Under the pieces are notes generated by a model, which did not search any database, had not been told where the DNA came from, and saw nothing but the letters and a program-made list of their open reading frames with translations. From positions 371,666-401,665 of the forward strand of contig KV908369.1 in assembly GCA_002005505.1 (NCBI GenBank): 30,000 nt of DNA, written 5' to 3'. The translations under genes were made by a program, and so were the position numbers. The stretch comes from Botryococcus braunii (taxonomy: Eukaryota; Chlorophyta; Trebouxiophyceae). Positions 1 to 29,063 of the stretch are shown piece by piece. The first letter of the stretch is position 1. Every line of letters starts with the position of its first letter.

Positions 1-364
1 TAGGAAGCTGCTGCCGTACAAGTAGGTACCGTATTGCGTCCGTAAGCTTGCGCTCGTCCGGCAGACAAGGATATAATCATCCATACGCTGCGACTTGGGT
101 CGTAATCTAGGTTTGGACAAAACCCAAACCGCTGAGGCTCCAAGACTGCAAAAGATCACTCAAATCGTGCTTAGAAAGTCTTGATCGAACGCAGCTTTTA
201 TTCATGTGTTGAACCCTAACGGGCCGGAGTATCCAAGATCTGGCTTCCGTTGCGGGCAATCCTCATGGATGTTTCATTGTTTTGTAATTTGTGCTAATCT
301 CTGAAGGGTTTAAAGCACGTGGTAGATATAATCCATCTGGGTTGAGGATTCTGTTGGGTAAGCC
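1..364 (+). other. Upstream region of the MFSD5-like gene
   Basis: This stretch holds no coding sequence that I can support. It should contain the promoter and 5' untranslated region of the transporter gene that starts at 365. An in-frame TAA at 359-361 lies immediately upstream of the ATG, so the protein cannot extend further 5' without another exon. I saw no clear TATA box or repeat. A short open frame on the minus strand (263-541) overlaps exon 1 and is treated as a shadow. Confidence 0.4.
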
Positions 365-7803
<7,439 letters not shown>

Positions 7804-7898
7804 CGGGCTCCCCTCTGACCTCGCCCCCCCCCCCCCTCTCCCAGTTCTGTTCAGAGCCTTGGGAGCCTCTGCGGCTCAAAGCGGGTTCCGCTCAGGAT

Positions 7899-8120
7899 CC
7901 CAGCTTGCGAAGCAGGGTCTTGGACTGGGGATCTTGAGTGCCAGACAGGAGCCCAGCTTGCGAAGCAGGGTCTTGGACTGGGGATCTTGAGTGCCAGACA
8001 GGAGCCCAGCTTGCGAAGCAGGGTCTTGGACTGGGGATCTTGAGTGCCAGACAGGAGCCCAGCTTGCGAAGCAGGGGCTTGGACTGGGGATCTTGAGTGC
8101 CAAACAGGAGCCCAGCTTCT
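7899..8120. repeat. 53-bp minisatellite after the MFSD5 stop
   Basis: Four full copies of a 53-bp unit starting CCCAGCTTGCGAAGCAGGG begin at 7899, 7952, 8005 and 8058, with a partial fifth at 8111. Copies are nearly identical (for example one T-to-G and one G-to-A change), which indicates recent expansion. The array starts 96 bp after the stop codon and probably lies in the 3' untranslated region. Because 53 is not a multiple of three, the antisense strand stays open in all three frames, which creates three look-alike frames that are not genes. Confidence 0.95.
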
Positions 8121-8841
8121 GAGCATTTACACAAGTGTTCAACTTTTCAAGTGCCTCAGGGGAAATACCGGTATAAATGAGAATAAAAATATAATTATAA
8201 ATAATTTTTAAAGGGCTGAAGGGTCATGGAACCCTTTCCAGAAAGGCCTCAATGACTGGGGAAACCACTTCTGTGATGCGTACTGGCAAGTGTAGGCGTT
8301 CCAAAACTGCAGAGGAGATTTTTGTTTGGCAAGGCGAGGAAGGCTTGTTGGGGTGCGACACCCGTTTGTAGGTGGCTTTGGCAGGGGGTGGGGCGGGGGG
8401 ATATGATTGGTCAAACAACCCACCCTGCATCAACCCACCCTGGTGACAATAGGCGTGGAATCACACACAGGTAGGGGAATCGAACCCAACAAAGCTTGGG
8501 TAGGCGAGAGGGGCTTCAAGGGACCCTGCACAGGGGTGCGAAGGAAGGGTTTGTCTTACATGGAAAACGGATAGTTTAAATTCCTGAGAGGCTTGGACAG
8601 CTGATCATGTCTCACGGAAATCAGGAAGAAGATGTGAAGAACCGAGCAGCTGCTGTTGGTTGAATTAATGGAGGTGTCTCTTCTGTCATGAAGCGCCGTA
8701 GGCATTTACAGGGGGTGGATCCCAGGACCTTTACGAGTCTTACGCCGCTCCTCTGGACCTCTTATTGCGACAAAGCTGTATTCCTTAGCCTCGGCAGTCA
8801 CATTGTTCTTTTTGGTGGGAAAGCCTGCGCATGCGATTAGG
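8121..8841. other. Spacer without recognisable gene
   Basis: Unique, moderately AT-rich sequence (an A/T-rich patch at 8170-8210) follows the minisatellite. Short open frames occur on the minus strand but have no recognisable motif or splice structure. The poly(A) end of the MFSD5 transcript may lie here; I see no decisive signal. Confidence 0.4.
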
Positions 8842-9040
8842 CCTATTAGGCATGGGCTGGTTAGGCCGATAAGGCATGGGCCGGGTTGGCCAGGCATGGG
8901 CCTGTTAGGCCTATAAGGCATGGGCTGGTTAGGCCGATAAGGCATGGGCTGGGTTGGCCAGGCATGGGCCTGTTAGGCCTTTTGGGCATGGGCTGGTTAG
9001 GCCAGGCATGGGCCGGTTAGGCCGAGTAGGCATGGGCGGT
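8842..9040. repeat. GGCATGGGC minisatellite with 68-bp higher-order period
   Basis: About nine copies of a block beginning GGCATGGGC start near 8849, 8873, 8893, 8917, 8941, 8961, 8985, 9004 and 9029. Most units are 24 bp (GGCATGGGCTGGTTAGGCCG plus ATAA) and some are 20 bp (GGCATGGGCTGGGTTGGCCA). The order 20-24-24 repeats, giving a 68-bp higher-order unit. Confidence 0.9.
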
Positions 9041-12000
9041 GATAGTCACGTTGCTCAGAAGGGCAGCCCGTCTGCCTGGATTTGCAGGCCGTAGGTTGTG
9101 CCAGGGGTCTCCTGCTGAGCAGTTACGAAATTTGCACTGGCAACTTGGAACTCGCGCAGAACGGGACCCCCTTGCACCAGGCCCGACATGACGACATGCG
9201 GTCTGAATACCACTGTTTAATGCTGCAGCACGATGTATTCTTACATCTCCCATCCGGCATTCACATGTTGGGCTTTGGCCTGTGTGGTGACTGCAACCTG
9301 ACTGACTGATTTAGGCTACTAATAATAAAGACCGTGACGGAACGGATGTCCATGGATTTTTGGCGAGACTTCCATGGGTGGGCTAGCTTCACTCCTCGAC
9401 CCTGTGTGGTGAAGGTCTGAAAAGTACGAGGGCTCAGACCAAGCCTCAAGGCGATGCCCGGGGCTCTAGGAGGTTATGAGCTCTCTGGCCGTGGTAACAT
9501 CGTAACGCTGTCCTTGCACTTTATACAATCTGCACAGCCCGGCTGCACTATTGTTGTATTTCATCATTTACAACCGTTCACGCAACCCAAAACCTGAAAC
9601 CAGAACCTAACCACTGTTTCCATATCATTGCCACTCCGGCATTTAATATGTCTGGCCCTGCTCATTTCCCTACTATTGTTATATAGAAGTGAACCAACGT
9701 TTTGCCCATGGTCTGGTATCAGCTTCGCGGGTGGTTTCGCCCGTTGCGACTTGGGGGCGCATAGACCCTCAATCGCTGCTGACTGCCTGCTTGGAATTTC
9801 TAGCCACGTTCGTGACTGTGCCTTCGTGGCGAGCTTTTCTTCAGTGTTTGGCGTGCCGTGCATCGGACTCGATTCAGATGTGTTGTTTCTGATTCATTTG
9901 CACAGGGCACCAAATATTGCTGGGTTTTCACTTGGCGGCAAAGCTCTCTAGCGCTATGGCTATGTCCCTAATATCTTTCAGCCGCTGTCCCTTTTTTGAA
10001 CGCATCTTTTAAGGAGTCCCTTCGTCTCATCACACTCTAGTGGCTGGCCACATGTGACCACCTGCGGCACACACGGATAGGTGGTAAGGGAGGGGCAAGC
10101 GGCAGCCTCTATGCTCGAGGTGTGAGGCTGGGGCGAAAGCCAAAAAGGAGACAAGGGCGTGGTGCTTGGAGATCAGACAACCTCTATTGTGTTGAGTAGC
10201 AAGTCAACGTCTTCTCTGCAAAATTTTAGAGACTTGCTTAAATCTGACTCTGGGAGGCGGTAAATGGCACTCCGGACGTAGACAAGCCTTCCAGAGAGAG
10301 GTGTAGAGGAAAGGTCGTGTCTTCTGCCCATCCGCCTGGTCTGAGGGCGTTACTGCGGCTAGTGCTGGTGGCATGCTAGCCACGGCAGAGGTTAGAGTGG
10401 GAAAACCCTCAAAATCCAGTGAAGCTGACAGGCCAACATGTCGCTGGTCACGTTTGACCGCCACGTCTGTCCACAGCCCCTGGAGTCCGCGTACCCACAT
10501 ATAGGATATGTGGTTTGCGGTTACAACTAATTAGGATACGCTTCACTATTAAGTCTAAACAATTGGAAGTAGGCTTTGTGTGGAAGAGGATTTGAAGCAT
10601 GACAGATTTTAAGTACAAAGAGCAGTACCATGCCGGCCATGGCATGCAACCCCTTTCGCATGCCGCTTGGATTGTGACAACTTATTACGAAGTCTTGCAA
10701 CCTGTACATTACTCCAGAGGCTCGACTCACAAGATGCAGGCGCCTCATCAGCGGGGATAACAGGGTTGCAATCCGCCAAACCGTGGGCTGGAGGGGAAAA
10801 TATGCTGCCCTGGCTCATTCTTCACTGTGTAGATTTGCTTTCCGCAACAACTTGAAGTTCTTGCTTTGTCACGGAATGTTTCGGTCGGAATCAAGCTTTC
10901 ACGTGCACTCCTGATGTGTTCTCCCACATGTCATCAAATTGTATCGCTGCAGGGCTATGACTTCTCTTTGTCGCACATGACGAAAAAAAGTCCAGCCGGG
11001 TCAAGCTCCAAGCCAAGCGAGCGTTGGCGGGCCAGAGTTGGAGGGCCTGAATCCCTGCGAGAGTAAAGAGGCCATGAAGCAGACTGAGGCCGCACAACCA
11101 TTCTCAGCGGCTGTTGAAAGCTACACTGAGTGACGCAAACTAGTGTGAGCTAAGGCTGGCAGAGGTGGATGTCATCACACTTGGGGTATGAGGTGGCTTT
11201 GCAAGGGTGGCTTGTTCACAAAAGAATGTGAACTGGCAGGAAAAGCAATAACCCGCGTTAACGAGCAGGGGAAGCCCAAGAGCATGACGCTTAAGACTGT
11301 GATTTGAGTGTGGCAGCCTGGAACTTTGTAAAACTTACGGGCTGGCTTAAAGGTCTGATACATGCCTGTGAACAAAACACTTTCAGGGACTTATACATGT
11401 CTTCACCAGGCCGCACATCACACCCTAAGGGTCCCAGGCGACGTGCATCATGCATGCTGCAAAAGCCTGGAACATGCATCTGCCACATGCCCAAGGATAG
11501 AAATGCATGTAGGATACGTGGTTCGCAGCGAAGATATGCCTCATTATTCATCTAGAAACGCGGCATCCCATACAATGTGTGTCTTGAAGGCTGCACGGCT
11601 TGCGTCCATACTTTTAAGGGTCTGAGCCGAAGAAAATGTTAGCATTTCTTTACAAATATGATATTAGAATAGGCTTCACTCTTAATTTTAAATATGATAT
11701 TGTCCTTCCCTTCCGAGGTGGCTTGTCTTGCATGAAATCCTCGCCTTCTCCCTAGAAAGGTGTGTAACGAGGCTGAAAGCCGTTGGAAACGGTCGAAGTC
11801 ATGATGATGGGCTTCGGGACGTCCTGGCCACTAAAGTTTCAGATCGGGGCTGCCGTGAACGCCGTCCCTTTCCAGACTTCCCCATCTCCGCGAATAATCT
11901 CCACTCCTTCGATTCGCAGATTTGTGCCGTACGAAGGGCAAAACTTGATTGGTAGGGATTGGCCTACTCCTCTGTCACGCGGTCATACGGGGTAAGACTT

Positions 12001-12069
12001 ATAGCTATTACCCCACGACGACAGATATAATGCAGGAATCACTGTAGAACCCAGGTAAATTGTGCGAAC
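9041..12069. other. Spacer between MFSD5-like gene and ispF
   Basis: No coding sequence could be supported on either strand. Open frames are short, lack family motifs and do not chain through splice sites. Diverged copies of a short element containing TAGGATAYGTGGTTYGC occur near 10503 and 11512, with a related piece near 11668. The last few hundred bases should contain the ispF promoter and 5' untranslated region. Confidence 0.4.
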
Positions 12070-13810
12070 ATGTCTCACGTATCTACCTCCCTCAACGGTG
12101 CCTGCAGATGGGCTGCAACCTCACAGCTTTGTCGCCGATCGCGCCTTGTGCGTTCGGCTGTGCAGGTATGGGTGATTTACCCCCACACACGCATATTTTT
12201 TGTAGGGTAGGTTTGGCAGAGTTGAAGATCAACCAAGGTGTTGTTTGATGTTGTTTTTTCTTTTTCTTTTTGGCCTTGGTACTTGCTCGTATTGAAGGCT
12301 TGGTCGTTGACGCAGGTGCCCAAGAAGAGGGATTTCGACCAGCGTTCTAAAAGGTACGATTTCAAATTGAGTTGTATGATTAGGTGCGATATTAGTATCG
12401 CGATTTAGCTACCTCCTGAGTTGCGAGGTGATGCGGTATGGCGAAATGGAGTTCGCTTTGTGTACACAACATTGTTCTCTATCTGACCAACCGGTTATCT
12501 AACAAGATCACTGGTGTGCAGTCACAACGCTGCACAGCATATGCGAACCTCAGCCGCAGCAGTTGAACTGGAAGCACCTCCTTCCCAGGGAGAGGCATGG
12601 CCAGCACCTCCCTCTCTTGCTTACCGTGTTGGACATGGCTTTGACCTGCACCGCCTTGAGGAGGGCCCATATAAGCTAATTTTGGGAGGAATTGAGATTC
12701 CTCACGACAGGGGCTGTATTGCGCATTCAGATGGTGTGCAACAAACCCCTCCCAAGCATCTCGTTTGGATCTATGCACAAGCAGGATTTGGGTATACAAG
12801 CATGAATATTGCAAGTGGGATGCAAAGCTGGGTATCAAGGAACTGCGACTGCTGATTAAAACCCTGTGGTTACACGTTTAGAATCTGCTCGACAAGGTTG
12901 GCGTGCGGGCATGTTGGGTCGTTCTTGCTGAGTCAATTGCTTGCCGTCAAGGCCCTTTAACGTCTCTGTCTTCAAAGACTTGGTTTCTGTCTATAGTACC
13001 AATTTGATTACTGCAGACTTGGGCATGGTGTCCTAAGAAGGGTGTGGTCGGGGCGGCTCTTGCAGGGGATGCCTTGCTGCACACTATCACAGGTATGATG
13101 GGCTACATCATCTTGCAAATTTCAATCTTCTGCATAAAAAATTGCTTGCTTATGCTTCGTGCAAGTCCAATTTCTTTACGAAAGCATGGAGAATCACAGT
13201 GGTTGGATGGGGTGTAGATGCCATCCTTGGCGCGCTTGGTCAGCCGGACATTGGCCAATTGTTCCCTGATAATGACCCCAAGTGGAAGGGCCAGACCTCA
13301 GATGTTTTTGTCAAAGAGGCGGTAAGGATCTGTCAGGCCTTGATGTACTTTTTGCTTGTCTTGCTTTAATGTTATCGTGTTTTCATCTTGGGCCTCATGG
13401 AGTGCCTTAGCCTTCCCTAGTACTTCACACACACTCTTTACTTAATTTACTGACGTTTCTCTAAGCAGCAATTGCGCCAGGCGTTTCTCTATGCAGCAAT
13501 TGCGCCAGGCATGGTAGTCTAAGACAAGTTGGTGCTTAGGAGCCTTGTTGCAGAGAACAAAGTTCTGGGTTGATTTGTGGACAATAATGGCTTTGTTGGT
13601 GATGGACAGGTCCGGCTGATGAGGGAGGCAGGGTATGTCATGGGTAATCTGGATGCAACCATCATTTTGCAGAAGCCCAAGCTGTCACCACACAAGGAGA
13701 CTATCCGCCTCAATTTGTGCCGGCTGCTCGAGGCACACCCCTCCACCGTCAACCTGAAGGTGAGCACCTGTCACTGCATTCACACTGAGTGCCATCTAGC
13801 GCGCGAGCGC

Positions 13811-13889
<79 letters not shown>

Positions 13890-14145
13890 GGGGGGGGGGG
13901 GTGAGGCTCGCATGAGCGCACTCGTGCTCGTGTGCTCGCCTCCCCCATGTATTTGTGAATGCAGTTCAGGTGCCTGGCAAAGAGCAGGTTTTAGCTTTAT
14001 AAAGTGTGTTCCTGGATCTGAATTGATGTTTTTTTTTTTTTTTCCTTTGCAGGCCAAGACACACGAGAAGGTGGACAGCCTAGGCGAAAACCGCAGCATT
14101 GGCTGCCATGCGGTTGTGATGCTGATACGGAAGGACGTCGCATAA
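12070..14145 (+). CDS. ispF: 2-C-methyl-D-erythritol 2,4-cyclodiphosphate synthase (IspF), plastid-targeted, 7 exons
   Basis: IspF converts CDP-methylerythritol 2-phosphate to methylerythritol cyclodiphosphate in the plastid MEP isoprenoid pathway. Exons: 12070-12165, 12316-12353, 12522-12733, 13066-13092 (27 nt), 13218-13321, 13610-13759 and 14053-14145, which sum to 720 nt and give 239 residues. Exons 1 and 2 encode an Arg/Ser-rich leader ([15 protein letters not shown]) typical of plastid transit peptides; they were found from phase and splice consensus, so the start is less certain than the core. The catalytic domain begins near residue 80 with [11 protein letters not shown]. Asp86, His88 and His121 match the three metal ligands of the family. 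[27 protein letters not shown] and [15 protein letters not shown] are all present; the last is the plant-type form. Intron 6 holds a GC/GT array, and a 17-T tract precedes the last acceptor. A TGTAA near 14262 may be a polyadenylation signal of the green-algal kind, seen only by inspection. Confidence 0.93.
13455..13510 (+). repeat. 28-bp tandem duplication in ispF intron 5
   Basis: A 28-bp unit starting GTTTCTCTAAGCAGCAATTG occurs twice in direct succession (13455-13482 and 13483-13510) with a single A/T difference. Each copy contains a pyrimidine stretch followed by GCAG, so each resembles a 3' splice site. The true acceptor lies about 100 bp downstream, before 13610. Confidence 0.9.
13800..13901 (+). 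repeat. GC/GT microsatellite in ispF intron 6
   Basis: An alternating GC tract (about 13801-13825) runs directly into about 31 GT units (to 13886) and then a G run. The whole is alternating purine-pyrimidine, the classic Z-DNA-prone pattern. It lies about 40 bp after the intron 6 donor at 13760. Confidence 0.95.
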
Positions 14146-15481
14146 ATATTGCAATTTCTAGCGGACCTGTCTTTGCTATTGGGACAATTTTGTCTATTTT
14201 ATGGGTAGCACTGACTTCCTTGCAAACCTGACAATGCGGGCCAAGCGTTTCAACTCATCACTGTAAGCAGGCTGCGGTTTTTGAGGCACTGTACTTCCGA
14301 TGGTGAAGGACCCAGGCTCGGAGCCCATGTGTATGCAATCCAATGAGATCGGTGGTTGTCCACCTACTTCTAAATCAAAAAATTTGGACTTTTCTGTGGA
14401 TTAAATCCACGTGCAACCCCAGCACATGTTAGCAAGATATTTTCGGGGAGATGCTTCTCCTGGTGTATCTGGCGGTTCTGGCACTATCTTTGTCTAGGTC
14501 AGTCTTACCGGCATTGAGGACACTGGGTTGGACTCTCTAAGGGTCAAAGACCCGCTGTCGGGTGTCTGTGTTGCTCACAAAGTTGTCGGCAGCATGCCCC
14601 TCAGCAACATCTGATGGCCAAGCAGGTGGAGTAGGTTTTATGAAAGGCATGATGTTTTACAGACACATGGGCATGCTATGACTGGATTTACGGTATGATT
14701 GCCGACTGGGCATATGATGATCATGTCTTGTCCTGCTAAGCTGCGGCAATACGAACATCCATTTCCTGCCCATGTGTTTCAAAACTTGGTGTTCAAAAAA
14801 CTGCATGTAGAGGTGCATGCACTGCATCACATGCTGTGAGGACCACATTGGATTGTGCTGCGGACCCAGGGCCCCTCGTAAGTGTCAGGAGTCATGGGAG
14901 TGGATTCCGGATTCGGCAAAGCAATGTTGAAATAAGCAAAAACCAGGTCATTATATTGAAGTGAGTCACGTAATGGCATAGCAATGTCTGAATAAAGCAA
15001 AAAACAATCAATATATTGAAATGATGTGCTGTGCCAGCGGCCCGCTTTTGTGGGTGTAAGTGGCTAGGGTCTAGCAAAAGCAATATTCCCAGCCTACAAG
15101 ACGTGACTGTTCGGGCGCCGGAGGCCTGAGAGTGATATATTTCATTTTTACTTTTAAATGTTCCCAGCCCCACCGTGACAAAAAGGCCCATCTCGTGGTC
15201 TTGAGCAAGGGCATGAGAACTGAGTTTTCTTGGGTACATGTCATACTTCTCTGGTTAAAGCTCGATCGTCTAAGCTTTATTGTGAAATTCCTAGTTATGG
15301 GCCCCCTACGAGGAATGATGGGTCCCCCTGTTTTAGCCCTGGGATTGTAAAATTGTTATAACAAGCTCTTGTTTGCTACCCTTTCGTGAAAGAAACATGC
15401 ACTACAGGCCTTGTTGACCAGAAGAAAACACGAAAGAACATTCTTGTCAGTGCAACATCTGGTGGCCCTATAGCAAAGTCG

Positions 15482-15546
<65 letters not shown>

Positions 15547-15567
15547 TGTGTGTGTAAGCGCGTGCGC

Positions 15568-15622
<55 letters not shown>

Positions 15623-15639
15623 CGTCTCCCCCTCTCTCT

Positions 15640-15714
<75 letters not shown>

Positions 15715-17189
15715 GTGGGAGCACGTACAAGTTGAATGCATGCTTTGGGGGATTCCATCGAGGAGCATGCCTGAAGCGTGGTGGTTAATCCAACTCATGA
15801 TTGGGCATGAGCTCAATACCCAGGCAAATGGCCAATGCGTCATCTGTCTGCAGATACTGAACCTCGCCTCATTAGGAAATGGTTGTACGCCATAACATAT
15901 GTTTACGTGGCATGCTCACCACCTAAAGAAAAATTGAAGGATGCAGTATGCTTGTGAAAGATTTCTTCAAGTACATATCAGCAATCACCCACAGCAGTAA
16001 GACCCTTGAGCAGCTGTGGAAGCCCTCTTTCGTGCATGCAGACGCCTCCTGTCTGAAGCCAACGAACAATAAGTAATATGTATGGATAGGCTTTCCTCTT
16101 TCATCTAAAAAGTGCCGCAAGCAAAAGTGGTGAAATTGCGTTAAGCTCATCTGAATGAGAAGGACGATTCTCCACGATTGTCACTCCCACCCCCCCCCCC
16201 TTTAACGTTGGAAGTCCAGCGTCAACACAGCGATAGGAAGGGAAGAGGTTGTGAGACAGGGTGGACAGTCGCATCGATGCTCACAGACACGCAAGCTTTT
16301 GGCACAACACCCTACACTCTCAAAAGTAAATGAAATCCTGCATGTCACATTTTTGCTTACCTGTTGACCATCTAAGGAACATAGACACATGCCAGGACTC
16401 AGTAACTCATCCGTTCCCACCAGCGCGCTTGATACATGAGTCTTACCGCACTCAAAACGAGGAACCCAGCGACCCCTTCAAACTCCGCTAACTTCTTGCG
16501 ACACTCCCAAGGAGAGCTCATCACGAACCGAGAGGGGTTGAGCAACATTGGACGCCCCATATGATTTGCGGCAGCACAGCCCACGAGATTGTAGCAATGT
16601 CACGTACAATAAGGCACAAAACTCGCCAGAAAAACAATTTGTTCGTAGTCGACTTCAGAAGACTTGATGCCCTCAAGCCCCCCCCCCCCCCCCAAAAAAA
16701 AAAAAAAAACCCCCCGAGGGAGAGGCTCTCTGCCTTTGCCCCACCCCCGACCCTGCATGGCATGTGTGGCCTCCAACACAAGATGTCACTTCAGCCATCC
16801 TATCCGTGCCAGCCACCCGTGGCATAAAAAGAAGCCAATGGCTGTGGCCACGTTCACTTTAGACAGCGGAATGCACATGACTACACTACTTCTGTATCCT
16901 TTTGACTACGAGTGCCTCTTTCGGACTGCGGTGCTTTTACTGACAGTGAAGAGAACTTCCCATAGCGTTAAGACCTCCACTGATTTCACAAATGTGGATT
17001 TCCATAACTATCTTCTAGTTCTTGCAACCTCTAGAAAGTTCTCACAAACCGTTCCAGAGCTGATCCCAGGGTCGGGGGTGGGGCAAAGACAGAGAGCCTC
17101 CCCCCCACTCTCAAAAGCCAATTCCCCCCCTCCCTCGTGTCCGCCCCTGCCCATCCCTTCCAAGTCAGGCTGCTCAGATCCCAAGAGGC
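14146..17189. other. Convergent spacer between ispF and the AZG-like gene
   Basis: ispF (plus) and the permease gene (minus) point toward each other across this region, so it should hold both 3' untranslated regions. A diverged tandem duplication of about 60 bp lies at 14917-15025 (GCAATGTTGAAATAAGC and GCAATGTCTGAATAAAGC, each followed by ATATTGAA). A poly-C/poly-A block lies at 16678-16710. No coding sequence was recognised. Confidence 0.4.
15482..15713. repeat. TG / TC / TG compound microsatellite
   Basis: About 30 TG units with one TTTG interruption (15484-15555), then a TC array (15571-15643, with CCTCCGTCTCCCCC interruptions), then about 34 TG units (15644-15713). Translations give long Cys/Val, His/Thr or Arg/Glu strings with no coding meaning. 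Confidence 0.95.
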
Positions 17190-28109
<10,920 letters not shown>

Positions 28110-28639
28110 CTGTTACAAACCACAGAATCAAAGGGGTCTCAGCATCAGCTCGTGCACAATCTTAAGCTGCAGACACTGTGGTATGACCACAGTTATCCCC
28201 ACATGGATCCAAAGGGAAGGAGGCCACGATGTGGAGGTAGTAATTTTATCAACTAATTCTCACAGCACACTTGCATAGATTTAATTTTTCCCTTGACAAC
28301 CACGTACGATAATTGGGAACAAGCAAGGCAACCAACAAACTTCCAACCAACCCGAACACAAATTTCAACCCACACCCACCAACATATGGGTCTTGCACAA
28401 TCCCACGAGACCAAAAACTATGTAAATCAAAAGCCAATTCACATTGCAGAAAAAGGCCTCACTCGGCTGTCAGCAATGGCTTCGTTTACTTCATCCCAGA
28501 ATGTGTTCCAGGCCAACCGGATTCTCATGTTCTGCCGCACTTTGCGTCAGAACGCTTATACAACATCTTCCAGCCAAATCCACATTTCCTTTGCACCTCC
28601 ATGCCCTTTCGTGCTGTGTGCGAGGATACCTAGCTTGAA

Positions 28640-28750
28640 ACATGACTTAAGATTGATGAGCGCGTCGAGTCGGGCTTTGAACGTGTCGAACGGTTCTGAA
28701 AGTGCTCCTCTCAACGACGGGCCGTCGACGGGCCTCACTCCTTTTCCCAT
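28640..28750 (-). CDS. Candidate first exon of the AZG-like permease
   Basis: A minus-strand ATG at 28750 opens a frame containing MGKGVRPVDGPSLRGALSEP followed by FDTFKARLDALINLK. The last part resembles the short amphipathic stretch that precedes the VGKYF-type motif in AZG proteins. The exon end is not settled: donors in the right phase to join the exon at 28109 were not found, so either an additional small exon lies between 28640 and 28110 or this candidate is wrong. If right, only about 310 bp separate this start from the divergent peroxiredoxin ATG. Confidence 0.3.
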
Positions 28751-29063
28751 GGCCCAAACGGAACAACAGCAGAACCAAGCCATCGTTGGCAAAGCCTGCG
28801 GGGTGTACCCTTAGCTTGTCATTTGCTTGGTTCTTGTTGGCAGTGCAGTACCTTGAACCGGTGCAGCTTTCATATACTTGTGCAGGTTGGAAAATTGGAG
28901 GCCCACCTCAACGACCTTGCAAATCTCCCCCACAGGGTCCCAGGACCGCCGCAGTGACCTCCACGTGAATCCCGAGGCTTTCAATGCCTTCTGTTCTTAT
29001 ATGTGCCCGTCTCATAAGCAAGTGCTCCAAAACAGGCTGAGATCGTCCTCATATATTTGAAAC
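28751..29063. promoter_or_regulatory. Putative divergent promoter region
   Basis: If the candidate first exon is right, this roughly 310-bp stretch separates two divergent genes, the permease (minus) and the peroxiredoxin (plus), and would carry promoter elements for both. I see a short ATATATTTGA just before the peroxiredoxin ATG but no convincing TATA box. Confidence 0.3.

Noticed and set aside
7851..8142. Three overlapping antisense proteins at the 53-bp minisatellite
   Set aside because: All three frames stay open only because the repeat unit lacks stops and is not a multiple of three.
9628..9951. Plus-strand frame with a hydrophobic start
   Set aside because: No family match, no splice partners and a length expected by chance in this spacer.
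12060..12248. Start of ispF at 12060 in a different frame
   Set aside because: That frame does not connect in phase to exon 2 or 3. The ATG at 12070 does, and it gives an Arg/Ser-rich leader.
12514..12855. ispF as a single exon starting at 12514
   Set aside because: The start would be a GTG, and the frame leaves the family alignment after HSDG at 12733, where a donor lies.
28620..28640. GTATCCTC at 28629 as a U12-type donor for a permease first exon
   Set aside because: The phase does not fit the next exon and no U12 branch site was identified.
28293..28814. Plus-strand frame of 173 codons
   Set aside because: No recognisable motif; it overlaps the permease 5' region on the opposite strand and has no splice or start support.
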